Shown piece by piece: positions 19,501 through 27,200 of a stretch of 37,066 bases of DNA. The notes beneath the pieces were generated by a model. It ran no database searches and was not told the DNA's origin. It worked only from the letters and a program-made list of their open reading frames with translations. The position numbers and the translations under genes are program-made. The first letter of the stretch is position 1. Every line of letters starts with the position of its first letter. Source of the DNA: Nostoc sp. NMS7 (lineage in GTDB: Bacteria; Cyanobacteriota; Cyanobacteriia; Cyanobacteriales; Nostocaceae); assembly GCF_017115085.1 (NCBI RefSeq), contig NZ_JABXKJ010000232.1:1-37066 (forward strand). Reading direction: 5' to 3'.

Positions 19501-20242
19501 AGCTACCAGCAAGTTGCTGCTTCCAGTAGTTGAGTTGAGTGTCTAGCAAATCGCCTTGCAGTCTTTGCTGTTGCCAAACAGCGTAGTCTGCATACTGAAT
19601 AGAAAGTGGAGACAGAGGTACAGGTTGATGATTCGAGAAAGCATCGTAAAACGTCGCTAACTCCTGCACCAACACACCAAGAGACCAGCCATCAGAGATA
19701 ATATGATGCATTGTCAACAGCACGATATGCTCTTCATCTGACAAGCGTAGAACTTTAGCACGTAACAGTGGGAATTGCGATAAATCAAAGGGCTGTTTGG
19801 CTTCCTGGTCAGCTAATCGCAAATATTGAGTTTGGCGATCGCTTTCAGAAAACTCTTCTAGGTCGATCACTGGTACTGTCAGAGTTTGGGCAGAGTGAAT
19901 CACCTGCACTGGCTGCTGATTTACCGTAGTAAATGTGGTTCGCAAAGCTTCATGACGCCGCACAATTTCATTTAGGCTTTGTGCTAGTGCTGTGACATTG
20001 AGGTGTCCGGCAACGGATAGTGCCACCGGGATGTTGTAGGCATAGCTTCCCGGTTGCAACTGGTCGAGGAACCACAGTCTAGCCTGTGGAAAAGAAACAG
20101 GTGTAGTATCAGAGATTTCCCTGGGAGAAATCTTTGATACCTGTTCTAGTTCAATACCTTCTTCAGCTAGTAAGTACGCAAGAAGTTCACGCTGTTGTGC
20201 GGAAAGTCCTGTTTGCTTTGTCGATTGATTAAGCTCTGCCAT
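13547..20242 (-). CDS. Dimodular NRPS: C-A(Ser)-PCP-C-A-PCP
   Basis: 2231 residues. C1: HHIISDGW (near 178). A1: FSFDVSVWEFFW (near 701). Pocket residues read by eye are D-V-W-H-M-S-L-I-D, a classic Ser code. PCP1: LGGHSLLA (Ser near 1054). C2: HHIILDGW (near 1249). A2: divergent core SGVSHDPLLRDIFAPL (near 1780), TSGSTGMPKG and YGTTETPQAMGY. Pocket residues D-P-R-H-F-G-F-Q-A resemble the aminoadipate-reductase (Lys2) type more than ordinary NRPS codes, so the substrate is open. PCP2: LGGNSLLIV (Ser near 2150). No epimerase, methyltransferase or thioesterase; the chain passes to the KS encoded next. A short Ser/Lys-rich tail after PCP2 may be a docking segment for the PKS. Start ATG 20242 with AAGGA just upstream. 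A 223-bp repeat shared with the NRPS-1 leader lies 76 bp upstream. Confidence 0.93.
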   Translation of the reverse strand: MAELNQSTKQTGLSAQQRELLAYLLAEEGIELEQVSKISPREISDTTPVSFPQARLWFLDQLQPGSYAYNIPVALSVAGHLNVTALAQSLNEIVRRHEALRTTFTTVNQQPVQVIHSAQTLTVPVIDLEEFSESDRQTQYLRLADQEAKQPFDLSQFPLLRAKVLRLSDEEHIVLLTMHHIISDGWSLGVLVQELATFYDAFSNHQPVPLSPLSIQYADYAVWQQQRLQGDLLDTQLNYWKQQLAGSLPVLQLPTDRPRPAVQTFCGARQKLQLPKSLSKAILDLSQQAGVTPFITLLTAFKILLYRYTGQADMIVGSPVANRNQAETEDLIGFFINTVVLRTNLGGNPSFQELLSSVRDVVLEAYNHQELPFEKLVETLRPERDMSHTPLFQVMFALQNTPMSALEFSGLQLIPLEIDNGTAKFDLTLDLEETLSGIKGWLEYNRDLFDASTIERMAGHFQTLLEGIVTNPEQDLSDLPLLTPAEQHQLLIQWNDTQAEYPNEACIHQLFEAQVERTPNAVAVVFAEEQLSYQELNRRANQLAYYLQKLGVAPEVQVGICVERSLEMVVGLIGILKAGGAYVPLDPDYPQERLAFMLEDAQVSVLLTQKHLTERLPHQQARVVYLDSNWTTIALESTDSPNSGVTSDNSAYVIYTSGSTGLPKGPINTHRGICNRLLWMQDAYQLTAADRVLQKTPFSFDVSVWEFFWTLLTGACLILAQPGGHRDSAYLVKLIAKQKITTLHFVPSMLHIFLEEQSLETCSCLRQVMCSGEALPLDLEERFFNRLRGVKLHNLYGPTEAAIDVTFWECQQDSDRGTVPIGHPISNTQIYILDSDIQPVAIGVSGELHIAGVGLARGYHNRPDLTAEKFIPNPYPSANSNKVGTRLYKTGDLARYKPDGTIEFLGRIDYQVKIRGFRIELGEIETVLSQHPAVQATVVTVREDIAGDKRLVAYLVVKQESAPTVNELRNFLMEKLPDYMVSSAFVFLDTMPLTPSGKVDRRALPTPEDFRPDVEAEYVAPRTIVEEALAGIWSEVLKIEQVGIHDNFFELGGHSLLATQVISRLRQSFQVELPLRSLFEAPTVASLAESLEKLGRLKQGIQDLPILPVLRDGHLPLSFAQTRLWLLEQLQPGNSAYNMSAAVRLKGQINIAALEHSFNEIVRRHEALRTTFVVVDGRPVQVIAPTLTLTLPIIELREVAETEREGEVIRLATEEEQRPFDLERGSLLRTTLLRLGEAESVLLLVMHHIILDGWSINVFVRELAALYTAFSIGNPSPLADLPIQYADFAHWEQQWLQDDVLQAHLSYWNRQLGGTLPVLELPTDKPRATVQHFRGAKRSLVLSKSLSQALKTLSQREGVTLFMTLLAAFKTLLYRCIKQEDIIVGSPIAGRNNAEIESLIGFFVNTLVLRTDLSGNPTFRELLRRVREVALGAYAHQSMPFEKLVDELQPERDLSRNPLFQVFFNMLNFASEPIVLPGLTVEILSPAEVEVGSKFDITLYAKEQNEGIQLELVYNTELFEPARMVEMLEQLQYLLSQIVENSEERIANFSLVTPTAAVLLPNPVQPLRCEWEGTVYNQLCLQANRVPESLALVNEQEGWSYRELNALSNQLANYLLASGIQSQEIVAIYGHRSASLVWALLGVLKAGAAFVILDSTYPASRLINCLHVTKPRMWLQLETAEKVPDTLEEFVAKSCCYRLQLPQSGISAVRDLLIGYSMDDPGVSVDPDDLAYVAFTSGSTGMPKGILGTHRPLSHFLHWQRQTFGLHESDRFSMLSGVSHDPLLRDIFAPLCLGATLCIPDPEEIVNPSYLAKWTKQQQISIAHLTPAIGQLLTETTPDYTTASNDNATFPYLRYVFFGGDVLTKRHISNIRKLAPSVTCVNFYGTTETPQAMGYLIVPNQGDVDSDNDPASLKEILPLGRGIQDVQLLVLNASQQLAGVSEVGEIYVRTPYLSRGYMSDDVLTKSRFITNQFTQITTDQLYKTGDLGRYLLDGNLEFLGRIDDQVKIRGFRIELGEIEAMLSLHPAVREVVVIDREDKPGDKRLVAYVVSHQKLVLTISDLRNLLKQKLPDYMVPSAFVLLDALPVTPNGKIDRRALPEPDGLRLELEVAYVPPQNKVEQIIANIWQEVLRLETVGVHDNFFDLGGNSLLIVQVLSKLREVFNMDIPMVDVYKCPTINALAKYLNQKQIEPPSFQHIHDRAETRKKSINLQKQFRQEYRATKNHRGVQDD

Positions 20243-20317
20243 GTTCCTTGAGTGGTTGTGATTTTATCTTGAACTATATATACCCTGACCTTCAATCATG
20301 CTGAAGCCATTCTTGAC

Positions 20318-20540
20318 AGGTTAAGAAAAAATTAATTTTGTCAATAGTAGTTAAGCTGTAATTTAGCTCAGTATGTGAGTATCGAATTCAATCTTGTACG
20401 GAGTTTTGAAAACAAAAATGAGTGATGCTTTTTTAGATGACGCATAGGCGTAGCCCACAATAGGCATCGCTAGTTCAAAAATTCTGTTTTCGACCCTCAT
20501 TGTCTGCAAATTTTTAAGCACTATTACTTATTTACAAATT
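20318..20540. repeat. Leader repeat, copy A (upstream of NRPS-2)
   Basis: Paired with 31763-31986. The box AGGTTAAGA..TTTTGTCAAT (20318-20345) matches 24 of 28 positions in the other copy. The same 70-71 bp spacing leads to a 126-bp core (20415-20540) containing TAGGCGTAGCCCAC and TAGGCATCGC, a common Nostocales dispersed repeat. Read on the minus strand, the box holds TTGACA, a -35-like hexamer, pointing toward NRPS-2; TATATATA lies 20273-20282. The gap 20243-20557 contains no gene. Confidence 0.65.
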
Positions 20541-20557
20541 GTTTATGACCTAATATA

Positions 20558-21232
20558 TCATTCGACTGCTTGAATTTCAAAAGTGCCTCCACAAAATCGT
20601 GTGATCAATTTACAAGCATTTTCTAAAGCAGCTAGATTATATTCCTGCGTTGTCTGATGAGTTCCTTGAATTATAATTACAATGTTTTTAGTGTCTAACG
20701 ACAACTTGACTAGCTCGGAATCTTTAGAATCAAGCCAAGCAAGTATTTGTCTTTCATCTGCATAAACAAAATCGCCAGGCTGGGTATATTTCACTTTTTG
20801 GCTGCCAACAGCAGTAAAAGGTTCTTCCCCATCTGATAAGCGAAAGGTAATTTTGCTGCCTAATTTATCCAGGTCGTGGACCCCTAATGCCAGAAAATTC
20901 CTGGATGCGATAACATTATAAGAGTCAACAGCAACATTAATTTGAGGAAAGCGTTGAAAATGCTTAACGGACTGTATAAGTGATTCGGCAGAAGGAGGAA
21001 ATTTTTTGGGACTCCGACCGATACTTTTTAGCAAATCGCGATAGCTTTGCAAAATTGTGTTATCTGATATAAACTCGTCGCTCATTTTCATGACTTCTTT
21101 AGCAGCTTGGTTTTTAATCATCTCAACTTCAGGATTTTCTCGTTCTATATTAATGCCATAAATTTCTGCGACCACCGTCGATGTAATTCCCAGCGATTTA
21201 AAATATGGTGACATGACGTAGCTAAGTTTCAT
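20558..21232 (-). CDS. Free-standing B3/B4 domain protein (PheRS editing-domain homologue)
   Basis: 224 residues, almost all a B3_4 domain as in the beta subunit of phenylalanyl-tRNA synthetase, where it hydrolyses wrongly charged tRNA. Recognisable segments: VDSYNVIASRNFLALGVHDL, KITFRLSDGEEPFTAVG, GDFVYADERQILAWLDSKDS and TKNIVIIIQGTHQTT, followed by the closing helix LENACKLITRFCGG. Free-standing homologues (COG3382 type) exist in many bacteria; some clear mischarged tRNA, most are uncharacterised. It sits between argG-like and NRPS-2 on the same strand, so a cluster role is likely: editing of tRNA mischarged with the pathway's unusual amino acid, or hydrolysis of an aminoacyl thioester or ester. 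I use ATG 21232; the frame also permits TTG 21247. Neither has a strong ribosome site. Confidence 0.8.
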   Translation of the reverse strand: MKLSYVMSPYFKSLGITSTVVAEIYGINIERENPEVEMIKNQAAKEVMKMSDEFISDNTILQSYRDLLKSIGRSPKKFPPSAESLIQSVKHFQRFPQINVAVDSYNVIASRNFLALGVHDLDKLGSKITFRLSDGEEPFTAVGSQKVKYTQPGDFVYADERQILAWLDSKDSELVKLSLDTKNIVIIIQGTHQTTQEYNLAALENACKLITRFCGGTFEIQAVE

Positions 21233-21277
21233 TAGACTTATCTGCAAATGCGAAATACTTACTTTACAATTCTGATT

Positions 21278-21400
21278 TTAGTGTAACTTGGGCTTTGTTT
21301 TTGTTTTGCTACCTGTTGTCCGTCCACGTCCTCGTTTTTCTTTTGATTTTGGGGGCTGCTTGTAGCTTTTAGGTTGTCGTTTGGGAAGACAACAACTCTC
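21278..21400 (-). pseudogene. Possible transposase C-terminal relic between argG-like and B3/B4 genes
   Basis: A 41-codon minus-strand stretch ending TAA (21278-21280) encodes CLPKRQPKSYKQPP followed by KSKEKRGRGRTTG. The Lys/Arg/Pro composition and the 'R-Q-P-K-x-Y-K' motif recall IS4-type transposase tails. It is short and has no start, so it may simply be a chance basic peptide. Confidence 0.3.
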
Positions 21401-21451
21401 TTACATTATACTTATCTATTCATACTGTTTTTTTTGCGAAGGTATTAACGT

Positions 21452-22651
21452 TCAAACTAACTTAATATCAGTTTTGGCTTTGACTCTTAATGGCATTGAC
21501 CATATGTAAGAAAATCCCTGTCCTGCTTGATGCTCAAATTGATCTTCAACATCATAAGTGGAAAGAGAATAATCGTACATGGCGTATTGGGAATCTCGAC
21601 TCAAAATTATGATGTTTCCTTTGTACAATCTCAGGGTTATAGAACCAGTTACTCGCGACTGAGTATCGTCTATAAAAGCATCTAAAGCCTTTCTAAGAGG
21701 TGAAAACCAAAGACCGTAATAAACAAGCTTGGAGTAAGTCTGAGCTACTTGTGCTTTGTAGTGCAAAAGGTCTCGATCCAGCACCAACTTTTCTAACTCT
21801 TTGTGGGCATAATGAAGGATTGCACCTGCTGGACTTTCATATACTCCTCGGGTTTTGATCCCTACCACTCTATTTTCTAAAATATCGATCCTTCCTACCC
21901 CATGTTTTGAACCAATTTCGTTCAATTGAGTAATTAATTCTACGGGGGCTAAGGATTGATCATTTAGAGAAATAGGTATACCTTGCGCGAAGCCTATGGC
22001 AATATCGCAGGGTTCATTGGGAGCTAATAATGGTGAAGTCGTAATCTGATAAATCGCATCTGGTGGCGACGATTTAATATCATCAAGAGTGCCGCACTCT
22101 ATACTAGTACCCCATAAATTAGTGTCGATACTATATGGCTTGTCAACAGAGATGGAAATATCAATGTTGTGTTTTTCAGCATATTCAATTTCATCATTGC
22201 GAGATTTCATTTCCCACTCTATAACTGGTGCAATGATCCTTAGAGTGGGATCGAGGGCAGTAATGCTGGAGTAGAATCGTACTTGATCGTTCCCCTTACC
22301 CGTCGCGCCGTGAGCTACAGCGTCTGCTTTCTCTTGATGTGCTATTTCAACTAATCGCTTGGCAATTAAAGGACGCCCTAGTGGTGCAGCTAACAGATAG
22401 TTGTCCTCGTATGCTGCATTGGCTTTTAGTGCTTTAAAAGCATACTCGCCAAGATACTCTTCTCTAAGATCCTCTAGGTAAACTTTAGATGCACCTATTT
22501 TTTGAGCTTTAGCTTCTATCGCCTCCAGCAATTCAAATTGACCCATATTAGCACAAAAGGCAATAACCTCAGCCGAATACCTATCTTGAAGCCATTTTAA
22601 GGCTACGGAAGTATCTAATCCGCCTGAATATGCAAGAACAATTTTCATCAT
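21452..22651 (-). CDS. Argininosuccinate-synthase-like amidine/guanidine-forming ligase
   Basis: 399 residues, the full ArgG length. ArgG adenylates the ureido oxygen of citrulline and displaces AMP with aspartate. ATP loop VLAYSGGLDTSV (5-16), aspartate and citrulline site GATGKGNDQVRF, YSIDTNLWGTSIECG with both Ser residues, and LENRVVGIKTRGVYE with the Glu and Tyr ligands are all present. The conserved stretch 'Y-x-x-G-T-S-L-A-R-P' is YLLAAPLGRP here (85-94). The Ser that contacts the citrulline backbone (Ser92 in human ASS) is Pro90, and the preceding Gly-Thr is Ala-Ala. The 'G-Q-G-E-E' after strand 2 is GQFEL. This points to an intact catalytic machine with an altered substrate end. Overlaps the argH-like gene by 4 bases. 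A housekeeping ArgG is expected elsewhere in the genome; that is inference. Confidence 0.88.
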   Translation of the reverse strand: MMKIVLAYSGGLDTSVALKWLQDRYSAEVIAFCANMGQFELLEAIEAKAQKIGASKVYLEDLREEYLGEYAFKALKANAAYEDNYLLAAPLGRPLIAKRLVEIAHQEKADAVAHGATGKGNDQVRFYSSITALDPTLRIIAPVIEWEMKSRNDEIEYAEKHNIDISISVDKPYSIDTNLWGTSIECGTLDDIKSSPPDAIYQITTSPLLAPNEPCDIAIGFAQGIPISLNDQSLAPVELITQLNEIGSKHGVGRIDILENRVVGIKTRGVYESPAGAILHYAHKELEKLVLDRDLLHYKAQVAQTYSKLVYYGLWFSPLRKALDAFIDDTQSRVTGSITLRLYKGNIIILSRDSQYAMYDYSLSTYDVEDQFEHQAGQGFSYIWSMPLRVKAKTDIKLV

Positions 22652-24159
22652 GATTCTACTCCACTAATTGCTATGTGAATATCTATGCCGCTAATAAACT
22701 GATTGGTAATTTCAAAAGTTTTGTCGAAAGCTTGTTGAATTTTTTTGTATCTGCCAGCTAAAGAATCTTTCTGGTGAATAATATCTCGATTCAAAGTCTC
22801 TAAAATTTCTTGAACACTTTCAGGTGCTGTTCCTCCTTTACTTGTTTGTCTGGATATTGCTTGGATAGGATTTAGTAGTTCCCGCAAAACTTCTGGTGAG
22901 ATATTCATTCCTAATTCCTCTAAAGATTGGGAAATATCGGTTACATCGCTTAGGGTTTTTCCAAATTTAATTAATTGATTGACAACTGTACCAACTATCT
23001 GATGAGCTTCTCGAAAAGGCATATTTATTTCGACAACTAGATAATTGGCTAGTTCGGTTGCTGTTGAAAAATTTTCCCAACTCATGCTTAAAGCTCTTTG
23101 AGTATTAAATTTCAATGTTTGCAACTGCTGGCACATGACAGAAATGGTCAAACTGGTATCATCTATTGCTTGCCATAAAAATGGTTTGTCTTCTTGGAGA
23201 TCGCAACTATAACCAGTGGTTACGCCTTTGACTATAGTCAAAATCTGCATGAGCGCCCCATAGACTCTTCCAGTTTTTGCTCTTGCTAATTCAGCAACGA
23301 CTGGATTCTTTTTCTGAGGCATAATTGAGCTACCAGTGGCAAAGGTGTCATCTACTTCTACCAACCGGAATTCAAAACTGTTCCACAGAACAATTTCTTC
23401 AGCCATCTTTGAAAGATTACTCATTATTATTGCCAAAGCTGCCAAGCTCTCGATGATGAAGTCTCGGGAACTGGTGGCATCAAGTCCGTGCAAAAGTAGA
23501 CCATCAAACCCCAGTAAATTTGTGGTTATTTCCCTTTCAATTGGAAAAGAAGTACCTGCTAAGGCACAGGCTCCTAAAGGATTTAAATTGGTATTTTCAA
23601 ATGCTTTGTCCAATCGTTTTATATCTCTATTGAACATACTGGCGTATGCTGTTAACCAGTAAGCCAAGCTAATTGGTTGGGCTGGTTGGCTATGGGTATA
23701 ACCAGGTATTACTGTCTCAACGTTTGTTTCTGCTAAATCAATTAGTATTTCTACAAACTTTAAAAGTTCCTGTTGAATATTCAACAAAGATATTCGCAGA
23801 TACAAACGAGTATCAGTAACTACTTGGTCGTTGCGAGATCGGGCGGCGTGCATTCTGCCCCCAATATCCATGCCTAGTTGAGAAATAACTCGGTTTTCTA
23901 GGTTAAGATGAACGTCTTCTAATTCCCGCTCAAGCTGAATTTTTCCTTGACGATGATCCTCAAATATTTTTACTAGGCATTGTAGGATTTTTCGTCCATG
24001 TTCTTGGGATATTATGTTTTGATTACATAGCATTAAAACATGAGTAATACTTCCCCAGATGTCGAATTCTATAAGCCTTTTGTCGATGTCAATTGTCTGG
24101 GTGTAATCTAAAACTAATGGATTAATGTCTTTGTTAAATCTTCCTGCCCATAGTTTCAT
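22648..24159 (-). CDS. Argininosuccinate-lyase-like enzyme
   Basis: 503 residues, fumarase/aspartase superfamily, ArgH subgroup (usual length about 460; the C-terminal end is about 30 residues longer). ArgH removes fumarate from argininosuccinate. Visible: MKLWAGRFNKD start, HAARSRNDQV, IPGYTHSQPAQP with the catalytic His, the signature loop GSSIMPQKKNP with the catalytic Ser, DLQEDKP, and GGTAPESVQ near the end. Active-site motifs are intact; small departures are THSQPAQP for THLQRAQP and YSCDLQEDK for YNKDLQEDK. Start set at ATG 24159: a strong AAAAAAGGAG lies just upstream and the protein begins with the family's 'LWAGRF'. An in-frame extension to 24219 has no family match. The 4-base overlap with argG-like indicates one coupled unit, following NRPS-1 by 110 bp. 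Confidence 0.9.
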   Translation of the reverse strand: MKLWAGRFNKDINPLVLDYTQTIDIDKRLIEFDIWGSITHVLMLCNQNIISQEHGRKILQCLVKIFEDHRQGKIQLERELEDVHLNLENRVISQLGMDIGGRMHAARSRNDQVVTDTRLYLRISLLNIQQELLKFVEILIDLAETNVETVIPGYTHSQPAQPISLAYWLTAYASMFNRDIKRLDKAFENTNLNPLGACALAGTSFPIEREITTNLLGFDGLLLHGLDATSSRDFIIESLAALAIIMSNLSKMAEEIVLWNSFEFRLVEVDDTFATGSSIMPQKKNPVVAELARAKTGRVYGALMQILTIVKGVTTGYSCDLQEDKPFLWQAIDDTSLTISVMCQQLQTLKFNTQRALSMSWENFSTATELANYLVVEINMPFREAHQIVGTVVNQLIKFGKTLSDVTDISQSLEELGMNISPEVLRELLNPIQAISRQTSKGGTAPESVQEILETLNRDIIHQKDSLAGRYKKIQQAFDKTFEITNQFISGIDIHIAISGVES

Positions 24160-24269
24160 GAATTTCTCCTTTTTTACTAATTTTTGAGTCATGGAACGAT
24201 AGATAATAACTGTCAACAAAATTAATTGTTCCCAAGGTTATATATTATGATTTATTATGGGTTTTCCAA

Positions 24270-27200
24270 TTAAATAATGTTGTGATACTTCTCCGGTTCG
24301 CGTTTTAATTTTTCAAAAAAGTTCTCCAGTTTTTTGTAGGTAAATAGTTCCTGAAACCACTGCTCTTTCGATTTAGGTAAAATCTTTCCTAGGGCAATAT
24401 ATTCAACTACAATCTCATAGAGAAGTGTCAAACAGAAATTACCAGTTCTCTCCTTGAGTAATAAAGGTTTTTCAAAGGGAAGAATTGGGAAATAAATTAC
24501 CTTTATAATATCGCCAAAATCTATTTTTCTTACCATATGGTGACAAGTTACACCGTATGTTATATCGCCATTAAATACCGCATAATAATAACCACCAATT
24601 CCCCGATAATTCGGTGGAGCAGGGTGAATATTTAAAGCGTATTTTTTCGCCTTTTCTAATACTGACTGGGGAAGAATTAGATCGGATTTAAAGGAGATAA
24701 TATAATCCCCTTCCCACTCTTCGATACAGGAGGGATAAACTTCGCTTCGCTGCCAAAAAAATGAATCAACTTCGGCAAAAATATCGCTTAAAAATTGGCT
24801 AGCTAAGTTGCTCCATAACGAGCGATCGCCTACGAAGAGAACTCTTGCATCCAGCTTGGTTTTACTCCCAGTATGGTATAGGACTGATATATCACCGTTG
24901 GGAATTGCAACACTGTCATATATCTCCCTGCTGCTTACTGATTCCTCTAACTTGGAAATAGTTAGCATTGAGCATTCAGTAACGCCGCCTGATGCTACTA
25001 AATGCTCTGGTTTATTCAGCTTTTTTAGGCTCTCTACATCGGTTATTCCTCTCTTTTGCTGAAGTGTTGTTTGTAAGTCTTTGATTGACATAGCTGTAAT
25101 TTTTTGGAACACCTGAGCAATTTTTTCTATCTGTCCCAGTTTGGTTTCGCCAGCCATCAAAATTTGTGAAAGCTTGGCTACAGTACTAGCCTCAAACAAA
25201 TTGTGTACAGGTAGTTCTACATTAAATATATCTCGGATTCGGGAAATCACTTGGATAGCAAGTAAAGAATGTCCTCCTAACTCAAAGAAATTGTCATGAA
25301 TCCCAACGCGCTCAACTTGCAAAATTTCACTCCATATTCCTGCTAAAACTTCTTCTAGTGCGGTACTGGGAGGAACATAAATGACAGCAGGGTCTAAGCT
25401 AGTAGCGTCGAGCTCTGGTAAGGCTCGGTAATCTAACTTACCATTTGGTTTGCGTGGCATTTCGAGTATGGTGACAAAGGCACTGGGAATCATGTAGTCG
25501 GGTAAATGACGAGATAGATAAGAACGCAGGCTTTTGGCGGATAGTTGCTGATTATCCTTGTATAGATTAACTTCACCTTGAGGAAAGAGTATTTCGTACA
25601 AGGGGTTGCGGGAATCAGTTTGTTGATGGTGAAGTGAATCGCAAACGAAAGAAATGATTTCCCCATTTTGTCTGATTAACTGTCCTGCAATGCGATAGTC
25701 AGGATTGACATGATTATCACTTAACTGACTGATACAAGTTGCTTCAATGATCTCACCAGGGGAGACAATAATTCCAGGAGTAAATACAGGTAAATAAACT
25801 GGCAGCCAGTTCGAGTTTTCTTGCTCTAAGTTATCAATCAAAACATTAGGAGCAGGGTAGAGATTAAGCCAGAGTAGAAAACCGTCAAATCTGCCTGAAT
25901 TAATGATTTTCAGGGTGATTTTTCGGCTGTATTCTGTGTCAGTAACATCGGTGAAATCTAAATCTTCAAAAATGTCACTATCGGAAATAAAATTGCCTTG
26001 GGGGAAATTTTTGATGCACATACGGAGGTCAAAGGGATGACCTGCGTGAGCAAATATTTGTTGTACATAATGACCAGCCATCTGGTTAAAGCCAGGATTT
26101 GCTTGTAGTTCATCGGGTAGTGTCACCGCAGCAATTTTGGTGATACAGCGATGGGGAATCATGCAGGCATCTTCTTTGAGGAAGCGTCGAGCATCATTGA
26201 GAATCGTCGTAACTCCTTCAGAACCACCAATAGTCCCGATGATTTCGGAAATGCAAACATCTGCCTTAGATGGTAACTCCACTCTTTGAGAATAGCTATG
26301 AATTAAGATGATTTTCTCTGCCAATCCGAGGCGTTTGACAAGCGCGACGGCGCGGTTGTAAGCTTCTTCATCTCCCTCTATGGCATACACTTTTTCTGCT
26401 CCTGCTGCCACACATAACCGTGCTAAAATCGCGTCTTGACCAGTACCAATTTCCACCACAATGCGATCACGAACTAACTCATTAATGGCATATTGATATT
26501 GTTGGTTGCGCTCCAAATCATTGGTCATGGCGTGGTACAACAATTCGTCATACAAAGGGTATTCGCCGATGGAAGGCCAAAATTCTATTTTTTGGTGACG
26601 CTCTCGAGGCACAAGGTAGGCGACCAAATGCTTATGGGATGCCTCGCAGTCTATGTGATTTTGCACTAACACAGCGACTTCTTCCACACCTGGATATTGG
26701 CGCAAAACCGCTTCAATTTCCCCCAACTCTAAGCGGAATCCGCGAATTTTCACTTGCTCGTCAAGGCGACCGAGGAATTCGATGTTACCATCAGGCAGGT
26801 AACGGGCTAAGTCACCAGTTTTATACAGTCGTGCGCCTGGTTCATTGCTAAATGGGTGGGGGATAAATTTTTCGGCGGTAGTTTCGGGGCGATTTAAGTA
26901 ACCACGGGCGATGCCGACACCACCAACGTACAATTCTCCTGGTACGCCGATGGGTAAAGGTTGCAAATAGGCATCTAGAATGTAAATTTGCTGGTTAGCG
27001 ATGGGACGACCAATGGAGATCACTTCTGAGTGCGGCTGGCATAACCAGGATGTACAAGATATGGAAACTTCAGTCGGACCGTAGCAGTTGTGGAGTTCTA
27101 CCTCAAACAGGCGGTTAAAGAAGCGATCGCACAGTTTTTTTGGTAAAGCTTCACCACCACAAGTGATATGGCGTAACGCCTGACAAGCCTCTAAGTCCGG

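Noticed and set aside
24160..24219. 20-residue N-terminal extension of the ArgH-like protein
   Set aside because: The family start 'M-x-L-W-A-G-R-F' and a strong ribosome site are at 24159.
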